From the NCBI GenBank assembly GCA_964606015.1, contig CAZSEZ010000217.1:1-6712 (forward strand): a stretch of DNA of 6,712 bases. Direction: 5' to 3'. Shown piece by piece: positions 1 through 6,392 of the stretch (positions are counted from its first letter, which is position 1; each line of letters opens with the position of its first letter). Position numbers and translations under genes: made by a program. The stretch comes from Hyella sp964606015 (GTDB lineage Bacteria; Cyanobacteriota; Cyanobacteriia; Cyanobacteriales; Xenococcaceae). Under the pieces are notes generated by a model that ran no database searches, was not told the origin of the DNA, and worked only from the letters and a program-made list of their open reading frames with translations.

Positions 1-136
1 TAAGTATATTAGCTTTTTTTACAATACTTAACATTTCTTTGGCTCATTTTAAGGTTTCCCTTGATTCTAGAGGCAAAGAAAATGGAGAAAAATCAGATAA
101 AATTAGATTTCGTTTCACTTGTCAAATCAAATCATA
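1..136. other. AT-rich region upstream of thrS
   Basis: No coding sequence is supported here. A TAAAAT at 98-103 could be a -10 element for thrS, but no acceptable -35 lies at the right distance. No T-box features and no Zur-type operator are seen. A weak AT-rich inverted repeat (1-7 with 24-30) is present. Confidence 0.4.
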
Positions 137-1951
137 ATGTCCAGCTTAGAACAAGAAAAACAAGATCCAATCAAGCTGCCTCGCACTAGCGAATCGGAAT
201 CACTCAAGAAAATCCGTCACACAACATCTCATGTGATGGCAATGGCGGTACAAAAATTGTTTCCACAAGCACAGGTTACGATTGGTCCTTGGACGGAAAC
301 TGGATTCTATTATGATTTTGATAATCCTGAGCCTTTTACAGACAAGGATTTAAAGAAAATTAAAAAAGCGATGATTAAAATCGTGAATCAGAAACTACCA
401 GTGATTCGCGAGGAAGTCAGTCGAGAAGAAGCAAAACAGAGAATCGAAGAGTTGGGAGAACCCTATAAGCTGGAGATCCTCGATAGTATCCAAGAACCAA
501 TTTCTCTGTATCATTTAGGTGATAAATGGTGGGATCTGTGTGCAGGACCTCATGTCGAAACTACTGGCGATCTCCACCCCAAAGCATTCGATCTAGAGAG
601 TGTTGCTGGGGCTTATTGGCGTGGGGATGAAACTAAACAACAATTACAACGTATTTATGGCACAGCTTGGGAAACCCCAGAACAACTAGCCGAACACAAA
701 CGTCGTAAAGAAGAGGCTCTCAAGCGCGACCACCGTAAACTTGGTAAAGAACTCGGCTTATTCATTTTTGCTGATCCTGTAGGGCCTGGTTTACCGCTTT
801 GGACTCCTAAAGGTACTATTCTGCGATCGCAGCTAGAAGACTATCTCAAACAAGAACAAGTTAAACGTGGTTATCTTCCAGTTGTGACTCCTCACATTGC
901 CAAAGTAGATCTGTTTAAAGTATCTGGACACTGGCAAAACTATAAAGAAGATATGTTCCCCTTGATGGCAGAAAGTGCTGAAGCTGCTGAAGCAGAGCAG
1001 GGTTTTGTCATGAAGCCGATGAACTGTCCTTTCCATATCCAAATTTATAAGAGTCAGTTGCGTTCTTACCGTGAGCTACCAATCAGATTGGCAGAATTTG
1101 GTACGGTTTATCGTTACGAACAGTCTGGAGAGCTAGGTGGTTTAACTAGAGTTCGCGGGTTTACTGTTGATGATTCTCATTTGTTTGTGACTCCCGAACA
1201 GTTAGATGATGAATTTCTCAAAGTAGTCGATCTAATTTTGTCTGTCTTCAAGAGTTTGCAACTGAAGAATTTCAAAGCTCGTTTGAGTTTCCGCGACCCG
1301 AACTCAGACAAGTATATTGGTTCAGATGAGTTGTGGGAAACTGCTCAAGGGGCAATTCGTCGCGCAGTCCAAGCTCTAGATATGGATTACTTTGAAGCCG
1401 AAGGTGAAGCCGCTTTTTACGGGCCTAAACTAGACTTTATTTTTGAGGATGCTTTAGAGCGTGAATGGCAGCTAGGAACAGTCCAAGTAGACTACAACCT
1501 TCCCAATCGCTTTGAGTTGGAATACATCGCAGAAGATGGTTCACGCCAACGTCCAATTATGATTCACCGCGCGCCTTTTGGCTCTTTGGAAAGATTAATC
1601 GGGATTTTGATCGAAGAATATGCAGGAGACTTTCCTCTCTGGCTAGCACCTACACAAATTCGCTTGTTGCCAGTGAGTGATGTTCACCGCGAGTTTGTTG
1701 AAGATGTTGCAGCAAAGATGCAAGCAATGGGCATCCGTGCTGAAGCTGATAACAGCAGAGAAAGACTGGGCAAAATGATCCGCAATTCAGAGAAACAAAA
1801 AATCCCTGTCATGGCAGTTGTTGGGGACAAAGAAGTAGATGGCAACAGCCTGAGTATTCGTACTCGTGCTTCAGGAGAGCTAGGTGCAATTCCTGTTGCT
1901 GAAGTGATGGATAGGTTAAAGAACGCAATTACCGATTACTCTAATTTTTAG
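137..1951 (+). CDS. thrS: Threonine--tRNA ligase (ThrRS), form lacking the TGS domain
   Basis: Class II aminoacyl-tRNA synthetase that charges tRNA-Thr in the cytoplasm, with an editing domain that removes misattached serine. Numbering from the ATG at 137 (604 aa): the N2 editing domain starts almost at once, with the HxxxH motif HTTSH at 28-32 and its partner Cys135 in LCAGPHV. The catalytic core follows, with zinc ligands Cys297 (MNCPFH), His348 (DDSH) and His477 (MIHRAP), motif 2 around YRYEQSGELGGLTRVRG and motif 3 at GSLERLIGILIEEY. An anticodon-binding domain fills roughly the last 100 residues. Escherichia coli ThrRS is 642 aa; the difference is the missing N-terminal TGS domain. An in-frame TTG at 119 would add six residues, but I prefer the ATG because the extension is not motif-bearing; neither start has a clear Shine-Dalgarno sequence. 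All catalytic, zinc and editing residues are present, so the enzyme should be active. It is monocistronic and ends in a strong terminator. Confidence 0.97.
   Translation: MSSLEQEKQDPIKLPRTSESESLKKIRHTTSHVMAMAVQKLFPQAQVTIGPWTETGFYYDFDNPEPFTDKDLKKIKKAMIKIVNQKLPVIREEVSREEAKQRIEELGEPYKLEILDSIQEPISLYHLGDKWWDLCAGPHVETTGDLHPKAFDLESVAGAYWRGDETKQQLQRIYGTAWETPEQLAEHKRRKEEALKRDHRKLGKELGLFIFADPVGPGLPLWTPKGTILRSQLEDYLKQEQVKRGYLPVVTPHIAKVDLFKVSGHWQNYKEDMFPLMAESAEAAEAEQGFVMKPMNCPFHIQIYKSQLRSYRELPIRLAEFGTVYRYEQSGELGGLTRVRGFTVDDSHLFVTPEQLDDEFLKVVDLILSVFKSLQLKNFKARLSFRDPNSDKYIGSDELWETAQGAIRRAVQALDMDYFEAEGEAAFYGPKLDFIFEDALEREWQLGTVQVDYNLPNRFELEYIAEDGSRQRPIMIHRAPFGSLERLIGILIEEYAGDFPLWLAPTQIRLLPVSDVHREFVEDVAAKMQAMGIRAEADNSRERLGKMIRNSEKQKIPVMAVVGDKEVDGNSLSIRTRASGELGAIPVAEVMDRLKNAITDYSNF
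823..830. repeat. HIP1 octamer in thrS
   Basis: GCGATCGC, the highly iterated palindrome of many cyanobacterial genomes, here within the coding sequence at the start of the catalytic core. Confidence 0.9.
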
Positions 1952-1987
1952 TATCTAGCAGCTTTGGTATTTTGAGTTTGATTTAGT

Positions 1988-2030
1988 AAATCTCTTCCGA
2001 TGAATCTAGCAGGTCGGGAGAGATTTTTTT
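1988..2030 (+). terminator. Rho-independent terminator of thrS
   Basis: A 13-bp stem (aaatctcttccga at 1988-2000 with tcgggagagattt at 2014-2026, one G-U pair) encloses a 13-base loop and runs straight into further Ts up to 2030. On the other strand the G-U becomes a C-A mismatch and there is no T tract, so the signal is oriented for thrS and not for the convergent gene. It begins 36 bases after the thrS stop. Confidence 0.9.
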
Positions 2031-2050
2031 GATCACTTTTGAAGTTTAGT

Positions 2051-2058
2051 GCGATCGC
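2051..2058. repeat. HIP1 octamer between thrS and the HNH-like gene
   Basis: GCGATCGC in the 71-base gap after the thrS terminator. It is the only intergenic copy in the window; the neighbouring HNH-like gene contains none. Confidence 0.9.
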
Positions 2059-2101
2059 TTTGTAGAGTTTAGAGTTTGGTAAGATCTAGTTTGAATAATT
2101 A

Positions 2102-2959
2102 CTATTTGCGACCAAATCCTTTTTTCTTCCTCTTTCTAGTGATGGAAGTAGATTGAGAGTTAATAAAAATTATGTCGTTTTGCTTAGGACTTTCAGGGTC
2201 ATCTAGATTAGGAAAAGAAGCTATGTTGATCCTAATTTTTTCAGTATCTTCTACGCCAATATTCCTATCTGCAAATAAAGATAATGCATTAATACTTTGT
2301 TCTTCATGTTCTTGGTAAGTAATCATGTATGCAATGGGAAAAAACTTCATAAGACTAAAAGATACCAATTTATCTGGAACTCGTGTATCTAACCTACCCG
2401 CTCCATGAATCAAAACTTGTTGATTACTGGGATAATACCAGTAGTAAATATCTAGCTCCTTGGGAAGCTTAGCTTTTGAATCTAGAAAATATTCTCTCAA
2501 TACATCAGTAAATAATGCTTTTTCTTGTATGTTTCTTTCAGGATCGTAATCACTTGCTAATAAGTGTCCAATAACTGCCCTAGCTAGTTTTTGAGGTTTG
2601 ACTTCAAGAGTAATTTCAGAGGGTAGTGAAAAATCATGACAGCTTAAATTACAAGATTTTTTAACTAAAGAACCTATTTTATTGGATACTTTGTTTAACT
2701 CAGGGTCGTATTCTGTTCCTAGTAAAGTGTTATTACATCTGCCACATATTGTTCTGAAGTTAGTGCCATTTTGTGAGATGTAAGGTGGGGTATTTCGGTC
2801 TTGACCCAATGTACGAAGTTCTACAGGAGTTATCTTGATACTTCCCTTTGGTGGGACGTGATCTCTTGTTAGTTTTCCATACTGTTTACATATGTTGCAG
2901 TATCCTTCTTTTGCACCTCTTGTAAGTACTATATTTTGAAGAAAATTTTTATTGCTCAT
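2102..2959 (-). CDS. HNH/zinc-finger nuclease-like protein, downstream partner of a HerA-type ATPase
   Basis: A 285-aa protein of unestablished function. Its first 80 residues carry a recognisable HNH-type treble-clef pattern: C21xxC24, then the D33-H34 pair in RDHVPPKG, then C72xxC75 followed by N76 (ICGRCNN). In HNH nucleases the four cysteines hold a structural zinc and the DH pair plus the later N form the metal-dependent active site, so nuclease activity is plausible, though a classical third catalytic H is not evident. Residues 120-225 look like a folded alpha/beta region (LARAVIGHLLASDY, IYYWYYP, LMKFFPIAYMITYQ) that I recognise only as typical of such HNH-like proteins. The C-terminus is strongly basic (RKRKKKGFGRK), suiting nucleic-acid contact. 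It starts 40 bases after the ATPase stop on the same strand, so co-transcription is likely. No good Shine-Dalgarno sequence precedes the ATG, and no terminator of its own is visible. Stretches sampled by eye are clearly AT-richer than the ATPase gene, hinting at later acquisition. Confidence 0.75.
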   Translation of the reverse strand: MSNKNFLQNIVLTRGAKEGYCNICKQYGKLTRDHVPPKGSIKITPVELRTLGQDRNTPPYISQNGTNFRTICGRCNNTLLGTEYDPELNKVSNKIGSLVKKSCNLSCHDFSLPSEITLEVKPQKLARAVIGHLLASDYDPERNIQEKALFTDVLREYFLDSKAKLPKELDIYYWYYPSNQQVLIHGAGRLDTRVPDKLVSFSLMKFFPIAYMITYQEHEEQSINALSLFADRNIGVEDTEKIRINIASFPNLDDPESPKQNDIIFINSQSTSITRKRKKKGFGRK

Positions 2960-2999
2960 TTTTTAGAATGCTATTATCCATATCTCCCTAATCTGATGA

Positions 3000-4715
3000 T
3001 TAAAATCCTAAATCTGCTTTTGCCATTTCGGCTGCACTGAATACTGCTTCGTCGTCTTCTTCTTCCCAACTCATGATGCCAATTTCACGATAGAACTGAG
3101 TATCGTAAGAGCGAGTACGGACTACTACAGGCATCGGTAGAGCATGACCGAGGATTAGGGCCTGTTGTTTGGAGTCGAGCTTGGCCAAAACCGATCGCAG
3201 ATTTTGGCCTCCAGAAACCCCAGTAAAGATCGCTTCGATATCTTTTTCATCGTTGAGTAAGCAGGTTACTCTAGTACCGATTTGGGACATTACTTCGTTG
3301 TCGATGCCTGAAGGACGCTGATCTACTACGAGAAGTGTGACAAAGTATTTGCGCATTTCTCTAGCGATCGTACCAAAGATGGTTTGATTAACGATACCTG
3401 GATCGAGGAAACGGTGGGCTTCTTCGATGGTGATTACTAATTGGTTGGGTCTGTCTGAAGGATTTTTAGTTTGTAAGAATTTATCCGCTTTTTTGACATA
3501 GCTAGCATGGATGCGTCTGGTAATCATGTTGGTTGCCAGCATGTAAGAGAGCATATTGGACTGAGAACCAAACTCAATAATGATATTCTTTCCTGCGTCT
3601 AAACCTTCAATGATTTGATTGATGTAGTTGTGGGGACAAGCAGAACGGATATATTTGAGGTTATCGAAGCGCAGAAGCTTGCGTTGCAAAGACATGATGG
3701 AGCCTGGGTGACCTTGCTTGGATTCGCAAAATAGCTTGATATCTTCGTTGGTCATGTTGAGCAAACGCACGATCCACTGTTTGCCATATTCGTTAAACAA
3801 AATATTGGCATTATCAATCGCAGCATCAGAAAGCCCTAATTCTCTAGCTACAAGCTTGAGGTCTTCGATTTCGATTTGGTCGTAACTTAGATATAGTTCT
3901 TGAGCATCCCTTACTCCGCGACGTTTGGTAGATTCTGGGTCGAGGGTATAGATTTCTACCTGCCCAGGAAATAGTTGGCGCAAACCTTTGACTGTACTAA
4001 CTTGTTTGCCCTCTTTCATTGCTTCCCAGCCATATTCGGAGTGCATGTCAAACATCAAGTTAACTGCGGCCCCTTTTTTGATGACTCCAGAGAGAATCAA
4101 GCGAGTTAAAAAAGATTTTCCGGTACCAGACTTACCAAAAATGCCATTACTGCGTTCTACAAAGCGATCTAGGTCGATGCAAACAGGTACTTCCATGTCC
4201 AACGGCTGACCGATCGCAAAATTACGCCGATGAGGGTCGTCTTCCCAACCAAACACCGAACGAAAATCCTTTTCGGAAGCTTCGTAAACAGGACTAAAGT
4301 GAGCGGGGATAGTTTTTACGGGAAGCAATTGCATTTCCACATCAGTATCGATGCCAAAGCCAGCTAGTTTATTATTTGTTTCGTCGAGAGAAAGGCTTTC
4401 TTTACGCTCATCTGCTGTGGCTGTAGGAGTAAACATTAACATTGGAGCAAGTTCTACTGTGCCATAGGTTCCGCTACCTGCTAAAACATCTCTCAAGAAA
4501 TCATCTTCAAGGGCTGGTGGATTGGCTAATATGCGATCGCTGGATGTCCCCAAGCTGACATCGGTTAACAAACAAAAAAAGCGTGACCTTACCCCTTGGA
4601 CAACCAAAAACTTGCCCACTCGCATATCTTCAACGGAGACATCAGGATAGAGCCGAACTTCTAAACCTTTGGTGAGAGAGCCTTGAATAATCGAGCCTAG
4701 AGGAAGATCTTTCAT
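3000..4715 (-). CDS. HerA/VirB4-type ATPase (DUF87 family) with N-terminal HAS-barrel
   Basis: A 571-aa P-loop ATPase of the FtsK/HerA superfamily, expected to form hexamers that pump or remodel DNA. Residues 1 to about 60 (LGSIIQGSLTKGLEVRL, VGKFLVVQG) resemble the HAS-barrel that precedes the ATPase core in HerA. The core has a Walker A motif GKSGTGKS at 194-201, the HerA-like acidic motif DMHSEYGW at 223-230, Walker B with the glutamate pair in LVITIEEAHRFL at 427-437, and the QRPSGIDNEV segment at 466-475 that matches the conserved sensor/arginine region after a typical REMRKY sequence. All nucleotide-binding residues are intact. The acidic C-terminus (EEEDDE at 551-556) is notable. Proteins very like this appear widely in cyanobacteria as unnamed ATP-binding proteins, so it may be housekeeping. 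No NurA nuclease is adjacent; instead an HNH-like gene follows by 40 bases. It is divergent from the phosphatase-like gene. No convincing promoter is visible upstream, only a TATAAC close to the start. Confidence 0.9.
   Translation of the reverse strand: MKDLPLGSIIQGSLTKGLEVRLYPDVSVEDMRVGKFLVVQGVRSRFFCLLTDVSLGTSSDRILANPPALEDDFLRDVLAGSGTYGTVELAPMLMFTPTATADERKESLSLDETNNKLAGFGIDTDVEMQLLPVKTIPAHFSPVYEASEKDFRSVFGWEDDPHRRNFAIGQPLDMEVPVCIDLDRFVERSNGIFGKSGTGKSFLTRLILSGVIKKGAAVNLMFDMHSEYGWEAMKEGKQVSTVKGLRQLFPGQVEIYTLDPESTKRRGVRDAQELYLSYDQIEIEDLKLVARELGLSDAAIDNANILFNEYGKQWIVRLLNMTNEDIKLFCESKQGHPGSIMSLQRKLLRFDNLKYIRSACPHNYINQIIEGLDAGKNIIIEFGSQSNMLSYMLATNMITRRIHASYVKKADKFLQTKNPSDRPNQLVITIEEAHRFLDPGIVNQTIFGTIAREMRKYFVTLLVVDQRPSGIDNEVMSQIGTRVTCLLNDEKDIEAIFTGVSGGQNLRSVLAKLDSKQQALILGHALPMPVVVRTRSYDTQFYREIGIMSWEEEDDEAVFSAAEMAKADLGF
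4533..4540. repeat. HIP1 octamer in the HerA-like ATPase gene
   Basis: GCGATCGC lies in the part encoding the N-terminal barrel (codons for about Ser59-Ile62). Near-matches lacking one flanking base also occur in this gene, around 3192 and 4211. Confidence 0.9.
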
Positions 4716-4846
4716 CAGTAAGTTATAGTACTAAATTCTTACTTTTGCTTCATTGTGAACCATTCCTACTAAAACAGGGTATTTTGCTCAATATTTAGCT
4801 ATTTACAGTCAAAATAGTAATATTTTTTAACTTAGCGTGATTTAAG

Positions 4847-4874
4847 TTGATTTATTTGTGATCGCCAATATAAT
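4847..4874 (+). promoter_or_regulatory. Sigma70-type promoter of the phosphatase-like gene
   Basis: TTGATT at 4847-4852 and a perfect TATAAT at 4869-4874 are separated by 16 bases. Transcription should start near 4880-4882, only about 4 to 6 bases before the ATG at 4886, leaving no room for a ribosome binding site. The rest of the divergent gap (4716-4846) is AT-rich and shows no clear operator or hairpin. Confidence 0.6.
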
Positions 4875-4885
4875 CCAAACAACCC

Positions 4886-5230
4886 ATGCCAGAAAAGCTA
4901 AATCTTCTATTTGTCTGTGCCAAAAACAAATGGCGTAGCCCGACTGCGGAAAATATCTATCGTCATGATCCTCGGTTTAAAGTTCGTTCTGCTGGAGTTA
5001 GTAGTAGCGCTAGAAAGACTATCTCTGAAGTAGACATCAGATGGGCAGATTTGATTCTGGCAATGGAAAACAAGCACAAAAAAAGAATCCAAAGTAGCTT
5101 TAGCTATTTGGATTTGCCTAAGATTATTGTTTTGGATATTCCTGATGACTATGAGTACCTGAATCCAGAGTTGATTGTTTTACTTGAAGAAAGCATCGAA
5201 AGCATACTGGAAACTAGGGAAGACTGCTAA
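4886..5230 (+). CDS. Low-molecular-weight protein tyrosine phosphatase-like protein, short form (COG4551-like)
   Basis: A 114-aa soluble protein beginning with the phosphate-binding signature of LMW tyrosine phosphatases: LNLLFVCAKNKWRSPTAE, with the nucleophile Cys11 and Arg17-Ser18 in the CX5RS loop. The segment RSAGVSSSARKTISEVDIRWADLILAME (34-61) matches the family's middle part. Aspartates in LDIPDDYEY (83-91) stand where the short COG4551-type proteins carry a conserved acidic motif and may supply the general acid. Classical LMW-PTPs are about 150 aa, so this is the compact subfamily. Its substrate is unknown: protein phosphotyrosine is the default guess, and other phosphoesters are possible. 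The start is fixed by the need for the leading beta strand before Cys11; there is no Shine-Dalgarno sequence, and the promoter lies immediately upstream. It is single-gene, divergent from the ATPase gene and convergent with the DUF7734 gene, whose stop is 27 bases away with no terminator visible between them. Confidence 0.85.
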   Translation: MPEKLNLLFVCAKNKWRSPTAENIYRHDPRFKVRSAGVSSSARKTISEVDIRWADLILAMENKHKKRIQSSFSYLDLPKIIVLDIPDDYEYLNPELIVLLEESIESILETREDC

Positions 5231-5257
5231 ATGTGATCGCACTACTAGCAAAATAAC

Positions 5258-5551
5258 TCAAATCCCCAACTCTGTTAGTAACTTTTCCATTTCTGCTAGA
5301 CTAAGCCCTTGCTCAATGTATTTGGGGTTATCGGGATTATAAGGACTCTGCAAGCGATCAATAGTTTGAACCTTGGCATCAGCTTCAATGATGGGAATGT
5401 CGGGGTCGAAACTAGTTGGCTTTACCAGGGAACTGGAAAACCCCTTAAAAATAGTTACTGTATCAGCTTCTCCAGTTGCCGTTTCCAACTCCACCATCAG
5501 AACTTCAGGACGCAGCTCAGTATACTTTTCTAACCTAAAACCAATAGACAT
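5258..5551 (-). CDS. DUF7734 family protein, conserved in cyanobacteria
   Basis: A small (97-aa) soluble protein with no signal peptide or membrane segment. The pattern is that of a conserved family I know from cyanobacteria and plant plastids: an N-terminal beta-rich part (LEVLMVELE-like strands at 15-23, TVTIFKGFSSSL at 32-43), the motif PTSFDPDIPIIEADAKVQTIDR at about 46-67, and SPYNPDNPKYIEQGLS at 69-84 before a C-terminal helix. No catalytic motif is apparent and the molecular role is unknown; the family's phylogenetic range suggests, by inference only, a link with photosynthetic cells. It begins 25 bases after the stop of the DUF3177 gene on the same strand, so the two are probably co-transcribed from the promoter upstream of that gene. 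The ATG at 5551 has only a weak, distant GGGGAT upstream. Confidence 0.8.
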   Translation of the reverse strand: MSIGFRLEKYTELRPEVLMVELETATGEADTVTIFKGFSSSLVKPTSFDPDIPIIEADAKVQTIDRLQSPYNPDNPKYIEQGLSLAEMEKLLTELGI

Positions 5552-5576
5552 GATGTAGCTGATCTATCCCCAAAAA

Positions 5577-6173
5577 TTATTGTTCTAAAGCGGAGCGTCC
5601 TTGTTTACCCAAACGAACTAGCAAGAAATAAACAAAATACAACAAATAAACACACAAGCCCATTGCTCCTAAAAAGCCCAAAAATCCTTCGTTGCCGGGT
5701 TTGCTGTGAATCAAAGCTCGATATGCCCAAGGGACTTCCTGCCAAATAGTGCAAAAACTACCAGCACTGGCTATTCCTGATAGACCACAGGGAATAAAAT
5801 AAGTACTAGCGATCGCACTCAGGCTACAGAAAATGGTTACTGCCCAACGCCAAGCAGTAAATACGAATTTGAGAAAACTTGGTAAATAGTCGCGAATTTC
5901 TTCATTGAGGTCGACCCAAAACCACAAAGTCAAAGGAATCAAAACTCGAACCCCGATACCACTAAGGAAGCCTGCTCTCCAACCAGGAACTAAAAGATAA
6001 ATCGCAATTAGCATCAAGCTAGCTACTCGCCAGTAGATAATTAGCAATTTGTAGATTGCTTCTTTGCCTTTAGCTACTGACCAGATGAGGAGAATTAAGG
6101 GGGCGATCGCTAGAAAAATAAATCCTAAACGATAGTCCATCCATACTAGTTGTCTCAGCAATTCTTCGTTCAT
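5577..6173 (-). CDS. DUF3177 family integral membrane protein
   Basis: A 198-aa multi-pass membrane protein of a family known essentially from cyanobacteria; function not established. Hydrophobic segments lie at about 15-33, 40-62, 66-86 (weaker, rich in Trp), 104-126 and 164-187, giving four or five crossings. Between them are conserved-looking loops: VPGWRAGFLSGIG (62-74), WVDLNEEIRDYLP (86-98), and a loop at 128-160 with Cys129, Cys141 and the segment IWQEVPWAYRALIH. The Cys pair could be redox- or metal-related, but nothing proves it. No enzymatic motif is visible. A candidate promoter lies 29 bases upstream of the ATG, and the DUF7734 gene follows by 25 bases. Two HIP1 sites fall inside it, consistent with a long-resident gene. 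Confidence 0.85.
   Translation of the reverse strand: MNEELLRQLVWMDYRLGFIFLAIAPLILLIWSVAKGKEAIYKLLIIYWRVASLMLIAIYLLVPGWRAGFLSGIGVRVLIPLTLWFWVDLNEEIRDYLPSFLKFVFTAWRWAVTIFCSLSAIASTYFIPCGLSGIASAGSFCTIWQEVPWAYRALIHSKPGNEGFLGFLGAMGLCVYLLYFVYFLLVRLGKQGRSALEQ
5809..5816. repeat. HIP1 octamer in the DUF3177 gene (first)
   Basis: GCGATCGC encoding part of the Ser-Ala-Ile-Ala stretch of the fourth hydrophobic segment. Confidence 0.9.
6103..6110. repeat. HIP1 octamer in the DUF3177 gene (second)
   Basis: GCGATCGC encoding part of the Ala-Ile-Ala-Pro stretch in the first membrane segment. Confidence 0.9.
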
Positions 6174-6201
6174 AGGTTATTGGTCTTAGATTGGCTTTCT
6201 T

Positions 6202-6230
6202 ATCCTAAAGTTGTTCGAGGCAATTGTCAG
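6202..6230 (-). promoter_or_regulatory. Candidate promoter of the DUF3177-DUF7734 unit
   Basis: Read on the - strand, CTGACA (6230-6225) and TAGGAT (6207-6202) are spaced by 17 bases, matching the sigma70 consensus at five and four of six positions. The start of transcription would be near 6195, leaving a leader of about 20 bases without a Shine-Dalgarno sequence. It lies just downstream of the cp12 terminator, which fits independent transcription. Confidence 0.4.
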
Positions 6231-6253
6231 TACTTTGGCAAGAAAAGGATAGC

Positions 6254-6283
6254 AAAAAAAAGAAACCTTGCTAACAAGATTTC
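6254..6283 (-). terminator. Rho-independent terminator of cp12
   Basis: On the - strand, GAAATCTTG (6283-6275) pairs with CAAGGTTTC (6270-6262) around a TTAG loop, nine base pairs including one G-U, followed directly by eight Ts (6261-6254). On the + strand the G-U would be a C-A mismatch and no T tract follows, so the orientation is clear. It lies about 120 bases past the cp12 stop. Confidence 0.88.
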
Positions 6284-6329
6284 CTAGTGGCTACTATTAC
6301 ATTTTTTTGAGACTTTGGTTTAGGTTATG

Positions 6330-6363
6330 GGCTAGAAGAACTCACCCAGAGAAACATCTAGCC
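6330..6363 (-). repeat. Inverted repeat in the cp12 3' UTR
   Basis: GGCTAGA and TCTAGCC form a perfect 7-bp stem around a 20-base loop. There is no T tract on either side in either orientation, so it is not an intrinsic terminator. It could fold in the cp12 3' UTR and protect or pause the transcript, or be chance. Confidence 0.4.
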
Positions 6364-6392
6364 TAATGACTCGACCTACTTTGATCGAACTT

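Noticed and set aside
1..30. Inverted repeat TAAGTAT...ATACTTA as a terminator of an upstream gene
   Set aside because: Seven AT-rich pairs around a 16-base loop and no T tract after the stem; too weak to call.
119..136. TTG start giving a 610-aa ThrRS
   Set aside because: It adds six residues without a motif, has no Shine-Dalgarno sequence and uses a rarer start codon; the ATG at 137 is preferred.
833..1042. 69-codon - strand reading frame inside thrS
   Set aside because: It lies wholly within the certain thrS gene, has no recognisable protein features and no ribosome binding site.
3988..4209. 73-codon + strand reading frame inside the ATPase gene
   Set aside because: It is a shadow of the region coding for the Walker A motif; composition is not protein-like and there is no start context.
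4857..5240. TGTGATCGC at 4857 and 5233 as a paired regulatory repeat
   Set aside because: These are near-matches to HIP1, which is abundant in this genome; two copies flanking one gene are not evidence of an operator.
5309..5558. Two + strand frames opposite the DUF7734 gene
   Set aside because: They are antisense to a recognised conserved protein, overlap each other and have no start signals.
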